52,571 bases of DNA. Source: CAZFQD01 sp964520885. Its GTDB lineage: Bacteria > Bacillota > Clostridia > Oscillospirales > SIG519. The stretch is taken from positions 1 through 52,571 of the forward strand of contig CAZFQD010000001.1 in the NCBI GenBank assembly GCA_964520885.1. Direction: 5' to 3'. The translations under genes were made by a program, and so were the position numbers. Shown piece after piece: positions 42,013 to 50,379 of the stretch. How positions within the stretch are numbered: the first letter of the stretch is position 1; each line of letters begins with the position of its first letter. The notes under the pieces were generated by a model. That model had not been told where the DNA came from. It saw only the letters and a program-made list of their open reading frames with translations, and did not search any database.

Positions 42013-42834
42013 ATGTTAAATACAAAATCATTAATAATGGTAAATAAAAAAAGGTCGCCTGCCGCTGAGGCATATAGAATGATAAGAACAAGTCTTTTAT
42101 ATTCTAAAAATGGTCAGTTACCTCAAGTTATTATAGTTACAAGCACAAGGACTAGTGAAGGAAAAACTACCACCGCAAGCAATCTCGCCTTGGCATTTGC
42201 TCAAACAGGAAGAAAGGTTTTGCTTTTAGATGGTGATGTTAGAAAGCCTTCAATTCACCAGCTTTTTGGAATTAGCAAATTAAAAGGTTTAACTTCCTTG
42301 CTTAAAAACACTTCAACAATAACTGAAAGTGTTTTTCATATTGATGATTATAATATTGATATTATGCCTTCAGGTCCCAGTATGTCGGACCCTACAGAAC
42401 TTTTATCTTCTTCTATTTTATCTGAAATATTTAATGAGCTAAAAGAGATGTATCAAGTAATATTAATTGATACTCCTCCTGTTGGAGTTGTAACTGATGC
42501 GGCTATGTTAGCTCCCATTGCTGATGGATATGTTATAGTTGTTTCCGAAGGTGGAGCTACTGTTGCAGAATTTAAAAACGCCAAAGACCATCTTGAAAAA
42601 GTTGGAGCTGACATTTTAGGGGTAGTATTTAACAAAATGGGTGCTGTTTTGGGCAAGGATAGTTATTATTATAAGTATTATTATAATAGATATTATTATT
42701 ATGGTTATGGAAGTGTTTATGGTTCTAAAAACAAGAAAAAGAAAGGTTTGTTTAAAGATAAAAAAACAACTCCAAACGAAGAAACAAAAAATTCTGAGTT
42801 GAATAAAGAAACTACTAAAACTGAAAATAAATAA
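42013..42834 (+). CDS. bacterial tyrosine kinase (CpsD/YwqD type)
   Basis: The 273-residue protein has the BY-kinase Walker A (TSEGKTTTASNLA, about 45-57), Walker A' (LLLDGDVRKPS) and Walker B (ILIDTPP) motifs. The C-terminus is an exceptional tyrosine cluster (YYYKYYYNRYYYYGYGSVYG, about 220-239), the autophosphorylation site, followed by a Lys-rich tail. It works with the preceding membrane modulator in control of surface polysaccharide synthesis. AAGGAG precedes the ATG. Confidence 0.95.
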   Translation: MLNTKSLIMVNKKRSPAAEAYRMIRTSLLYSKNGQLPQVIIVTSTRTSEGKTTTASNLALAFAQTGRKVLLLDGDVRKPSIHQLFGISKLKGLTSLLKNTSTITESVFHIDDYNIDIMPSGPSMSDPTELLSSSILSEIFNELKEMYQVILIDTPPVGVVTDAAMLAPIADGYVIVVSEGGATVAEFKNAKDHLEKVGADILGVVFNKMGAVLGKDSYYYKYYYNRYYYYGYGSVYGSKNKKKKGLFKDKKTTPNEETKNSELNKETTKTENK

Positions 42835-42852
42835 TAGATAGGAGGGATTCTC

Positions 42853-43698
42853 TTGTCTAATAATAAAAAATTTATTGATTTACATATACATACTAATATG
42901 TCTGATGGAAGTTATTCCCCTGAGGAAATAGTATTATTAGCAAAACAAAATGGCATTAGTGCTATTGCTATTACCGACCATGATACTTTCGAGGGTGTTG
43001 AAGATGCTATGTATTATGGGGCAAAATACGGAATTGAAGTAATAGCGGGTGTTGAAATAGGTATTGATTTTAGTTATAACTTTGGTGTTCATGGTTTAGC
43101 CTATTTTTTTGACAATAGATTTTTACAGTTACAAGAGTGGTTTTTTAATTTAAGAAATTATAATGTAAATTCATTTATTGATAGTATTTCAAGAAAAGTT
43201 ATTGAAATTGGAATACCTTTTTCAAATAAAGATTTTATGAAATTTTCAGGCAATAAATATATTAACATCTATTGCGTTTTTGATTATATTTCCACTATAA
43301 GTGATTATACAAGTGCTTTTGAGGTTGAAAAAGAATTGTTTACTTTTGGCAAGCCTTGTTTTATTGAAGGTTTGAACATAATTTCTGAAATTATTAGAAT
43401 TGTTAAGGATTGTGGTGGTAAATTATTTCTTTCTCATCCATTCAAATACGGATTAGAAAAAAATGATGCAATTGAATTAGTAAAAACTGCAAAATTAAGA
43501 GGCTTTGATGGAATTGAGGTTTATAACGGAGAATCCTCATTAGAGCAAACAAAAATTCTTGAAAATTTAAGTAAAGAGTTGAAATTTTTAATCACTGGCG
43601 GAAGTGATTTTCATGGAGAGAACAAACCAAATGTTAAAATTGGAATTGTAAATAATAAAAATTTATCTTATGAAATATTAGAAAAAATTAGAAATTGA
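42853..43698 (+). CDS. PHP-domain phosphoesterase (TrpH/YciV-like)
   Basis: The 281-residue product has the four PHP motifs: DLHIHTNMSDG, ITDHDT, GVEIGIDF and FLSHPF with a late GGSDFHGE. This is the YciV/TrpH form (RNase AM/nucleotide phosphatase type) rather than the CpsB/YwqE phosphatase normally paired with BY-kinases, so it may or may not be the kinase's counterpart. The start is TTG 42853 behind GGAGGG at 42841-42846. Confidence 0.88.
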   Translation: MSNNKKFIDLHIHTNMSDGSYSPEEIVLLAKQNGISAIAITDHDTFEGVEDAMYYGAKYGIEVIAGVEIGIDFSYNFGVHGLAYFFDNRFLQLQEWFFNLRNYNVNSFIDSISRKVIEIGIPFSNKDFMKFSGNKYINIYCVFDYISTISDYTSAFEVEKELFTFGKPCFIEGLNIISEIIRIVKDCGGKLFLSHPFKYGLEKNDAIELVKTAKLRGFDGIEVYNGESSLEQTKILENLSKELKFLITGGSDFHGENKPNVKIGIVNNKNLSYEILEKIRN

Positions 43699-43781
43699 TA
43701 TTTTTTCTTTATTTTTTTATTATTATGTTGAATAACAAAAATTAATTAACATAAAATAATTAAGTGCCAAGGGGTGAAAAT

Positions 43782-44681
43782 GTGAAAAAAGTAATAAAAA
43801 TTATTTTTGGGATATTAGTAACTGCCGTTATTTTATATTATAGTATTCAAGCTCTTGGTTTAGTAGATTTTAGAACAATTAGAAGTATAAACATTAATTG
43901 GTTTTATATTTTTTTTGCAGTAGTAGCTTTTGTTGGAAGTAACTTAGCTAAAGGAGCTATGTATACTTTTGGAATAGCTAAGGGAATTAGTTTTTTTGAT
44001 GCAGTTAGATTTAATTCTGTTGGTAATGCTTTAAATATGGTGCTTCCTTTTAAGGCTGGAGACGGATTAAAACTCTCGCTTTTTCCTAAGGAATACTCTG
44101 TTTCTCAAAGAGGGGTTTTATTTGGTCTTTCAATGGCATTAGACTGTATTTCTATTATATTCTTTGCAATATTAGCATTGTTGTTTTCTGATTTTACAAA
44201 AGATATAATAGGATATAACCTTGACCTTAAAGCTCTTATTATTGTTAGTAGTATAGTAATATTTTTATTGGGCTTTGGTGGAATTGTAATTGGAATGCGT
44301 TTTGAAAAAACAAAACAACAAATCCTTGATTTACTAAAAGGCGATATAAAACATGCCTTAATGTATAATATGCTTTCTTGGTTTTTGCTATATGTTTCTA
44401 AGGTGTTTAGTTTATTGGCTTTAGATTATTTTACTTTAATCCCCTCAATAAAAGATGCTTTGTTAGTTACGGTAACAACTAATGTTGCATTAGTAATCCC
44501 AGCTGCTCCGGGAGGAATAGGCCTTTTTGAATTTGCTTGTGTAATTGCTCTTACTCAATCTAATTTGAATGTCGCTGAGGCTACTACTGCTGGCATTGTA
44601 ATTCATATAATACAATACATAGGGCTTGTGCCTATGGGAATTTATTATTATTTTAAAGGATTGAAGAGAAAAAATGCCTAA
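43782..44681 (+). CDS. UPF0104/lysylphosphatidylglycerol synthase TM-region family membrane protein
   Basis: The 299-residue protein has about eight membrane helices and the family signatures NSVGNALNMVLPFKAGDGLK and AAPGGIGLFEFA. Such proteins are linked to lipid or lipid-linked sugar flipping. It starts at GTG 43782 behind AGGGGTG at 43770-43776; a GTG at 43764 lies before that site. It overlaps the next gene by 8 bases. Confidence 0.88.
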   Translation: MKKVIKIIFGILVTAVILYYSIQALGLVDFRTIRSININWFYIFFAVVAFVGSNLAKGAMYTFGIAKGISFFDAVRFNSVGNALNMVLPFKAGDGLKLSLFPKEYSVSQRGVLFGLSMALDCISIIFFAILALLFSDFTKDIIGYNLDLKALIIVSSIVIFLLGFGGIVIGMRFEKTKQQILDLLKGDIKHALMYNMLSWFLLYVSKVFSLLALDYFTLIPSIKDALLVTVTTNVALVIPAAPGGIGLFEFACVIALTQSNLNVAEATTAGIVIHIIQYIGLVPMGIYYYFKGLKRKNA

Positions 44682-45366
44682 TGGTTTTATTAAGGCTTTA
44701 GCAGTAACAAAATTTTATGAAATGGGCTATTCAAGGCTTAGTGCGTTAGATAGAATTACTACAACTATTAACAAAGGTGAGTTTATTGCAATACTTGGTC
44801 CATCCGGTTCTGGAAAATCCACCCTAATGAATTTAATTGGGGGACTTGACTTGCCTGAACAAGGCAAGATTTTTGTTAAAGGACAAGATTTATCAAAACT
44901 TTGTGATAAGGAAATGTCTTTGTATCGCAATAAAACGGTCGGTTTTGTTTTTCAAAGTTTTAATTTAGATAATTCATTAACTGCAATAGAAAATGTAATG
45001 CTCCCATTAATGTATGCTGGAGTTTCACGGTCAAAAAGGGCAGATATTGCCTACGAGGCACTTTCTAATGTTGGTCTTTCTGATAGAGTAAAACATCGCC
45101 CCTCAGAACTTTCGGGTGGGCAAAGACAAAGAGTTAGCATTGCAAGAGCAATAGTTAATCAACCTGAAATTATTTTAGCCGATGAACCAACAGGTAATTT
45201 AGATACTCAATCTGGCGAAATGGTGTTAAACCTTTTGCAAGAGTTAAACAAAAAAGGCTACACAATAATAATGGTAACCCATAATCCTTTGCAAGCGAAC
45301 TATGCAAATAGAGTAATAGAAATATGTGATGGGAAAATTGTGAGGGATGAATGTTTGAACAATTAA
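44674..45366 (+). CDS. ABC transporter ATP-binding protein (LolD/MacB/FtsE type), no permease adjacent
   Basis: The 230-residue ATPase has Walker A GPSGSGKST (about 43-51), Q-loop FVFQSFNL, signature LSGGQRQRVSIARA and Walker B ILADEPTGNLD, typical of the MacB/BceA subfamily. These act with a FtsX-like permease, usually the next gene. Here the next 340 bases hold only repeats and then an unrelated oxidoreductase, so the permease is lost or elsewhere. Translational overlap with the UPF0104 gene suggests a shared role. Confidence 0.92.
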   Translation: MPNGFIKALAVTKFYEMGYSRLSALDRITTTINKGEFIAILGPSGSGKSTLMNLIGGLDLPEQGKIFVKGQDLSKLCDKEMSLYRNKTVGFVFQSFNLDNSLTAIENVMLPLMYAGVSRSKRADIAYEALSNVGLSDRVKHRPSELSGGQRQRVSIARAIVNQPEIILADEPTGNLDTQSGEMVLNLLQELNKKGYTIIMVTHNPLQANYANRVIEICDGKIVRDECLNN

Positions 45367-45451
45367 TAACCAACAACACAATCTGCCATCTTTTTTGCTA
45401 CCCATCTAAAAAAAATAAGCCTAATAAGTTAGAACAGCAAATTTTATCATT

Positions 45452-45660
45452 AAACAAAGTGGTATCATTAAGTAAAACGATTTCATTAAATGAGCAAAGC
45501 GAGTGATTTCATTAAGCAAAGCGATTTCATTATTAAAACTTAAAACTTAACAACTAAAATGAAAAAATGAAAACGGGACTTATGTCCCTTAATGAAACCG
45601 CTACACTAAATGATATCGGTGCTTTGCACCTAAATGATATCGTGCTACGCACTTAATGTT
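45452..45660. repeat. array of short hairpins separated by a TTTCATTAA / ATGATAT spacer
   Basis: The left half repeats ATTTCATTAA followed by GCAAAGCGA-like units; the right half repeats the spacer in inverse orientation (TTAATGAAA, AAATGATATC, TAAATGATATC) between mini-hairpins GGGAC-TTAT-GTCCC, GGTGC-TTT-GCACC and GTGC-TAC-GCAC. Loops and stems vary while the spacer is kept. It is not CRISPR-like: units are too short. The rest of 45367-45713 shows no gene. Confidence 0.8.
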
Positions 45661-45713
45661 TGCTGATTAAACTTATAGCCATAAAAACCATAAACGAAAG
45701 GACAAATTTTATA

Positions 45714-46961
45714 ATGAGTGATACCGCACTGCAAGAAGTTACAAGATGTTTAAAATGCAAAAATGCACCTTGTATGAAAGCATGCCCTGTCCAAACACCT
45801 TTACATAAGGCATTTGACCTTTTGGAAAATGGAGAAATTGAAAAGGCGGGCAAGTTGCTTTTTGACAATAATCCTCTCTCAATTGCTTGTGCTCATGTTT
45901 GTCCTCAAGAGTTACAATGTGAAGGCAACTGTGTATTAGGAATAAAAAGCCTTCCCATTAGGGTGCATGAGGTTGAAAAATATATTTCAAATTTCTATTT
46001 GGATTTAAAAGAAAAAGATGTCCCGAAAGCGGATATAAACAAAAGAGTGGCAATTATTGGAGCCGGTCCCGCAGGCATTACTATTGCAATTGTTTTAGCC
46101 AAAAAGGGTTATGCAACTACTATTTTTGAAGTTTATGATAAAATAGGTGGTGTTTTGCAATATGGAATACCTGAATTTAGATTGCCAAAGCAAATTTTAG
46201 AACGATTAAAGCAGAAAATGCTGGATATGGGTATAAAAATTCGCCCCAATACTCTTATTGGGCAAACTATTACAATAGATGATTTACTTAATGATGGTTA
46301 TAAAGCTGTTTTTATTGGCACAGGAGTTTGGAAAGCCAACACTTTAAAAATTAAAGGCGAAACATTTGGCAATGCCCATTATGCTATTGATTATTTAAAA
46401 ATGCCTCAATCATATAACCTTGGAAACAGCGTTTGTGTAATTGGTGCCGGAAATGTTGCAATTGATGTTGCCCGCACTGCTTTAAGAAATGGAGTAAGAG
46501 AAGTAACAATAATGAACAAAGGCAATGAATATGATATGGCATCCTTAAAATCAGGAATTGCTTATGCCAAGTTGGATGGGGTTAAGCTTTTGCACTTTAA
46601 AATGCCGATAGAAATTTTAGATGATGGTGTAAAATATTTAGAAACTTGTTATAACGATGGAAACTTACTTATTGTAAAAGAAAACAGTGAGGGATTTTTT
46701 CCTTGTAGCAGTGTAATTATTTCAATAGGACAAGGACCTCGTTCTCTGATAGTTTCAAGCACAAAAAATATTTCAGTGAATAATAAAGGGCTTGTTATAA
46801 CTGATAAAGAAGGTAAAACTTCAAAGGAAGGCGTTTTTTCCTCTGGTGATGTGGTTACCGGTGCAAAATCAGTTGTTCAAGCTGTTGTGCAATCTAAAAT
46901 AGTTGCTGATAATATAGATAAATATGTAACTGAACTCTTAAAAAAAGAAAAGAGACCTTGA
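45714..46961 (+). CDS. GltD-like NAD(P)-dependent oxidoreductase with N-terminal iron-sulfur domain
   Basis: The 415-residue product has the dihydropyrimidine-dehydrogenase domain II type cysteine clusters (CLKCKNAPCMKACPV; CAHVCPQELQCEGNC), then an FAD fold (GAGPAGITIA) and an NAD(P) fold (VIGAGNVAIDVA), ending with the usual SSGDVVTGAKSVVQAV. This is the small-subunit architecture of glutamate synthase, NfnB and PreT. No large glutamate synthase subunit or nfnA is next to it, so the electron acceptor is open. ATG 45714 follows GAAAGGA. Confidence 0.9.
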   Translation: MSDTALQEVTRCLKCKNAPCMKACPVQTPLHKAFDLLENGEIEKAGKLLFDNNPLSIACAHVCPQELQCEGNCVLGIKSLPIRVHEVEKYISNFYLDLKEKDVPKADINKRVAIIGAGPAGITIAIVLAKKGYATTIFEVYDKIGGVLQYGIPEFRLPKQILERLKQKMLDMGIKIRPNTLIGQTITIDDLLNDGYKAVFIGTGVWKANTLKIKGETFGNAHYAIDYLKMPQSYNLGNSVCVIGAGNVAIDVARTALRNGVREVTIMNKGNEYDMASLKSGIAYAKLDGVKLLHFKMPIEILDDGVKYLETCYNDGNLLIVKENSEGFFPCSSVIISIGQGPRSLIVSSTKNISVNNKGLVITDKEGKTSKEGVFSSGDVVTGAKSVVQAVVQSKIVADNIDKYVTELLKKEKRP

Positions 46962-46972
46962 TTTTGGCTCTC

Positions 46973-47001
46973 TTGACAATATATTTTTCTTATGATAAAA
47001 T
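46973..47001 (+). promoter_or_regulatory. promoter of the bcd-etfBA operon
   Basis: TTGACA at 46973-46978, 17-base spacer, TAAAAT at 46996-47001 with an upstream TG (extended -10). Confidence 0.82.
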
Positions 47002-47042
47002 AAATGAAAATTTGCATAAAAATATTATTAGGAGAGTGTAAA

Positions 47043-48197
47043 ATGAACTATTTTCTTACAGAAGAACAGCAAATGATTAAAGACCTTTCTAAAACAATAG
47101 CAGATGAAAAAATTGCTCCAGTAGCAATTCAATATGATGAAGAAGGTAAATTCCCAAATGATATAATAAAAATATTAGCAGATTCTGATTTGTGTGGAGT
47201 ATATATTGAAGAGCAATACGGCGGTTTAGGCGGTGGTATTTTTGAAATGGCACTTGTTATTGAGGAATTAAGCCGTGCTTGTGGAGGAATAGCACTTTCT
47301 TATGCTGGAACAGGACTTGGAACTTTTCCAATTATTCTTTTTGGAAATGATGAGCAAAAAAATAAATACTTACCCCAAGTTGCATCAGGCAAAAAACTTG
47401 CGGCTTTCGGTTTAACTGAAGCCAATGCCGGTAGCGATGCCGCCGGTGTTCAAACCACAGCAGAATTAGATGGTGATGAATACATATTAAATGGGACAAA
47501 ACAATGGATAACAAATGGTGGCGAGGCTGATATTTACACAATAATCGCTTGTACAAATAAAACAAAAGGTTCAAGAGGCTTTTCGGCATTTATTGTTGAT
47601 AAAGGCACACTCGGTTTCTCTTTTGGAAAAAAAGAAAACAAAATGGGAATTAGAGCTTCTTGCACTGTTGAATTAGTTTTTGAAAACTGTAGAATTCCAA
47701 AAGAAAATCTGCTTGCAAGAGAAGGAATGGGCTTTATTGTGGCTATGAAAACGCTTGATAGAACAAGACCGGGCGTTGCCGCTCAAGCATTAGGTATTGC
47801 ACAAGGTGCTTTTGAAGTAGCAGTAAAATACTCAGGAGAAAGAGTTCAATTTAGGCAAAAAATTTCATCTTTCCAAGCAATTCAACACATATTAGCTGAT
47901 ATGGCAATTCAAATAGAAGCTTCAAGAGCATTAGTTTATCAAACATGCAAATTTATTGATAGTGGTGCGAAAAATATTTCCAAAGATTCTGCTATGTGCA
48001 AGGTTTTAGCATCTGATACTGCAATGAAAGTTACTACTGATGCCGTTCAGGTTCTCGGAGGATATGGCTATATGAAAGAATATCCTGTTGAAAAAATGAT
48101 GAGAGATGCAAAAATCACTCAAATTTATGAGGGAACAAACCAAATTCAAAGAAATGTAATTGCACTTGAATTGATAAAAGAACAATCAACCAAGTAA
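47043..48197 (+). CDS. acyl-CoA dehydrogenase (butyryl-CoA dehydrogenase type)
   Basis: The 384-residue flavoprotein has the family blocks FGLTEANAGSDAAG, QWITNGG, the DRTRPGVAAQALGIAQGA helix, VQVLGGYGYMKEYPVEKMMR and the catalytic glutamate in IYEGTNQIQRNVIA. With the following EtfB and EtfA it should form an electron-transferring, possibly electron-bifurcating, acyl-CoA dehydrogenase complex. The other butyrate genes (thl, hbd, crt) are not here, so substrate length or type (for example enoyl-CoA of an amino acid pathway) is open. AGGAGAG precedes ATG 47043. Confidence 0.95.
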   Translation: MNYFLTEEQQMIKDLSKTIADEKIAPVAIQYDEEGKFPNDIIKILADSDLCGVYIEEQYGGLGGGIFEMALVIEELSRACGGIALSYAGTGLGTFPIILFGNDEQKNKYLPQVASGKKLAAFGLTEANAGSDAAGVQTTAELDGDEYILNGTKQWITNGGEADIYTIIACTNKTKGSRGFSAFIVDKGTLGFSFGKKENKMGIRASCTVELVFENCRIPKENLLAREGMGFIVAMKTLDRTRPGVAAQALGIAQGAFEVAVKYSGERVQFRQKISSFQAIQHILADMAIQIEASRALVYQTCKFIDSGAKNISKDSAMCKVLASDTAMKVTTDAVQVLGGYGYMKEYPVEKMMRDAKITQIYEGTNQIQRNVIALELIKEQSTK

Positions 48198-48217
48198 TAG
48201 TAAATTATATTTAATTA

Positions 48218-48241
48218 GCGGCTTCAATTGAAGCCGTTAAT
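48218..48241 (+). other. hairpin between the acyl-CoA dehydrogenase and etfB genes
   Basis: TTAGCGGCTTC-AATT-GAAGCCGTTAA, 11 pairs with one G-U. A short mixed T tail follows some bases later. It may be a partial terminator or an mRNA stabiliser that sets the ratio of dehydrogenase to Etf. Confidence 0.75.
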
Positions 48242-48277
48242 TTAAAGTTTTTTATAAGATATAAAGGAGTGAATATA

Positions 48278-49072
48278 TTGAACATTATTGTATGTATAAA
48301 GCAAGTTCCAGCTACTGATGAAGTAAAAATCAACAAGGAAACCAATACTATTATTCGCGAGGGAGTTTCGGCAATTATTAATCCCTTTGATTCTTATGCT
48401 ATTGAAGAAGGTTTGAGAATTAAAGATAAAATTGGCGGAAATGTTACTGTTATGAGTATGGGAATTCCTGCTGTTGCCGATCTACTTAAAGAAACCATTT
48501 CTTTTGGTGTTGATGATACCGTTTTGCTTAGTGACAGAGCATTTGCAGGTGCCGATTCATTAGCCACTGCTTATGCACTTTCAATGGGAATAAAAAAAAT
48601 AGGGCAATATGATTTAATAATTTGCGGAAAACAAGCAATTGATGGAGATACAGCACAAGTAGGTCCTTCTCTTGCTGAAAAATTAGGTATTCCTCATACA
48701 ACCTATGTTAAAAAAATTGAAGAAATCCGTGAAGGATATATAAGATGCCAAAGAATGACTGATGATGGCTATGAAGTTATTGAAATGTCTTTGCCTGCTG
48801 TTATTACTGTTGTTAAAGAAATAAATGAACCGAGATTACCATCTATAAAAAATAAAATTCGTGCAAAAAATGCCACAGTTAATGTTCTTACTGCTGATGA
48901 TATAGGTGCAGATAAAGAATTATGCGGATTAAAAGGCTCTCCTACTCAAGTTGTTAAAACTTTTGTCCCCACTCATAATGTTAATAGTGAAATGATAGAG
49001 GGGCAACCAAACGAGCAAGCAAATAAATTAGCAGATAGGTTAATGAATTTGAATATAAAGATTAGTAATTAA
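48278..49072 (+). CDS. etfB: electron transfer flavoprotein subunit beta
   Basis: The 264-residue product starts MNIIVCIKQVPATDEVKI and carries the family motifs NPFDSYAIEEGLRIKD, CGKQAIDGDTAQVGP and the AMP/FAD region near MTDDGYEVIEM. It starts at TTG 48278, eight bases after AAAGGAG at 48263-48269; an overlapping GTG at 48269 falls inside that site. Confidence 0.95.
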   Translation: MNIIVCIKQVPATDEVKINKETNTIIREGVSAIINPFDSYAIEEGLRIKDKIGGNVTVMSMGIPAVADLLKETISFGVDDTVLLSDRAFAGADSLATAYALSMGIKKIGQYDLIICGKQAIDGDTAQVGPSLAEKLGIPHTTYVKKIEEIREGYIRCQRMTDDGYEVIEMSLPAVITVVKEINEPRLPSIKNKIRAKNATVNVLTADDIGADKELCGLKGSPTQVVKTFVPTHNVNSEMIEGQPNEQANKLADRLMNLNIKISN

Positions 49073-49091
49073 GATTAATTTGGAGGTTATT

Positions 49092-50279
49092 ATGGCAGAA
49101 ATTAAAATAATTCTTGAAAAATGTATAGGATGTAAACTTTGTATTAAGGCTTGTCCGTTCGGTGCAATAGAGGTTGAGGAAAAAAAGGCTAAAATCCTTG
49201 ATAATTGCACTTTGTGCGGTGCTTGTGTATCGTCTTGTAAATTCGACGCCATTGATTTGCAAAAAGATGAAATAAAAGAAACAAATGATTTAGCCTCATA
49301 TAAAGGTGTTTTAGTATTTGGGCAACAAAAAGACAGTGTTGCTTCAAGCGTTACTCTTGAATTGCTTGGAGAGGGAAGAAAATTAGCCGACAAATTAGAT
49401 GTTTCTTTATTGGTAGCTTTATTGGGAGAAAATATTGAAAATACAGCAAAAACATTGATTTCTTATGGTGCCGATATAGTTTATAAAGTTGATAACCCAT
49501 CTTTAAAAGATTTTAATGATGAGTCATACTCAGATATATTTGTTCAAATAATAAATGAGTATAAGCCGGAAATTATTTTAATGGGTGCTACTACTTATGG
49601 AAGGTCTTTAGCACCAAGAGTTTCTTCAAGGCTAAATACTGGCCTTACAGCAGATTGCACTAAACTTGAAATAGATGAAAAAGAGAATATTCTTCTCCAA
49701 ACAAGACCAGCATTTGGTGGCAATTTAATGGCTACCATTATTTGCCCCAATCACAGACCGCAAATGTCCACAGTCCGTCCAAAGGTTATGAAGGCTTTAG
49801 AGCCTGATAGTTCAAGAACAGGGCAAATAATTAATGCAGATGTAAAAATACCACAAAATTTAAAAACAAAAGTTATAGATGTGGTATCAGAGCTTTGCGA
49901 AACAGTTAATTTAACCGAAGCAGATGTTATTGTTGCGGGTGGCAGAGGTATGTCGGACCCTAAGAATTTTAAGTTACTTGAAGAGCTTGCAAAAGTTTTG
50001 GGTGGTGCAGTCGGTGCTTCCCGTGCCGCCGTCGATGCCGGCTGGATAGAATATAGCCATCAAGTAGGGCAAACAGGCAAAACAGTAGGTCCAAAAGTCT
50101 ATTTTGCATGTGGCATTTCTGGTGCTGTTCAGCATATTGCAGGAATGTCCTCATCGGATATAATTATTGCAATAAATAAAAATCCCGATGCACCAATCTT
50201 TAAAATAGCCACATACGGAATTGTAGGCGATGTATTACAAGTTATTCCGGCTTTGATAAGTGAGTTTAAAAATAGATAA
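49092..50279 (+). CDS. etfA: electron transfer flavoprotein subunit alpha with N-terminal ferredoxin domain
   Basis: The 395-residue product is longer than a standard EtfA because residues 1-60 form a ferredoxin with two [4Fe-4S] sets (CIGCKLCIKACPFGAI; CTLCGACVSSCKFDAI). The rest is regular EtfA with the FAD-binding VGQTGKTVGPKVYFACGISG and QHIAGM motifs. The same fusion is known in CarE of the caffeyl-CoA reductase complex and LctC of the lactate dehydrogenase complex of acetogens, both electron-bifurcating; the extra clusters can pass electrons to or from ferredoxin. GGAGG precedes ATG 49092. Confidence 0.96.
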   Translation: MAEIKIILEKCIGCKLCIKACPFGAIEVEEKKAKILDNCTLCGACVSSCKFDAIDLQKDEIKETNDLASYKGVLVFGQQKDSVASSVTLELLGEGRKLADKLDVSLLVALLGENIENTAKTLISYGADIVYKVDNPSLKDFNDESYSDIFVQIINEYKPEIILMGATTYGRSLAPRVSSRLNTGLTADCTKLEIDEKENILLQTRPAFGGNLMATIICPNHRPQMSTVRPKVMKALEPDSSRTGQIINADVKIPQNLKTKVIDVVSELCETVNLTEADVIVAGGRGMSDPKNFKLLEELAKVLGGAVGASRAAVDAGWIEYSHQVGQTGKTVGPKVYFACGISGAVQHIAGMSSSDIIIAINKNPDAPIFKIATYGIVGDVLQVIPALISEFKNR

Positions 50280-50306
50280 ATAAAATTATTAACTATTTGA
50301 AAAATG

Positions 50307-50326
50307 AGTAGACAAAATAGGAGCGG
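50307..50326 (+). repeat. 20-bp direct repeat left of yibE/F
   Basis: AGTAGACAAAATAGGAGCGG; the right-hand partner at 51688-51707 differs at two positions. Confidence 0.75.
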
Positions 50327-50379
50327 CAAACCAAGTGATGTACTAAAAAAATATTTTTAAATAATTTCGAGGTGCAGTA

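Noticed and set aside
45452..45660. CRISPR array
   Set aside because: Units are about 18-25 bp, spacers are not unique inserts, orientation flips in the middle and no cas gene is present.
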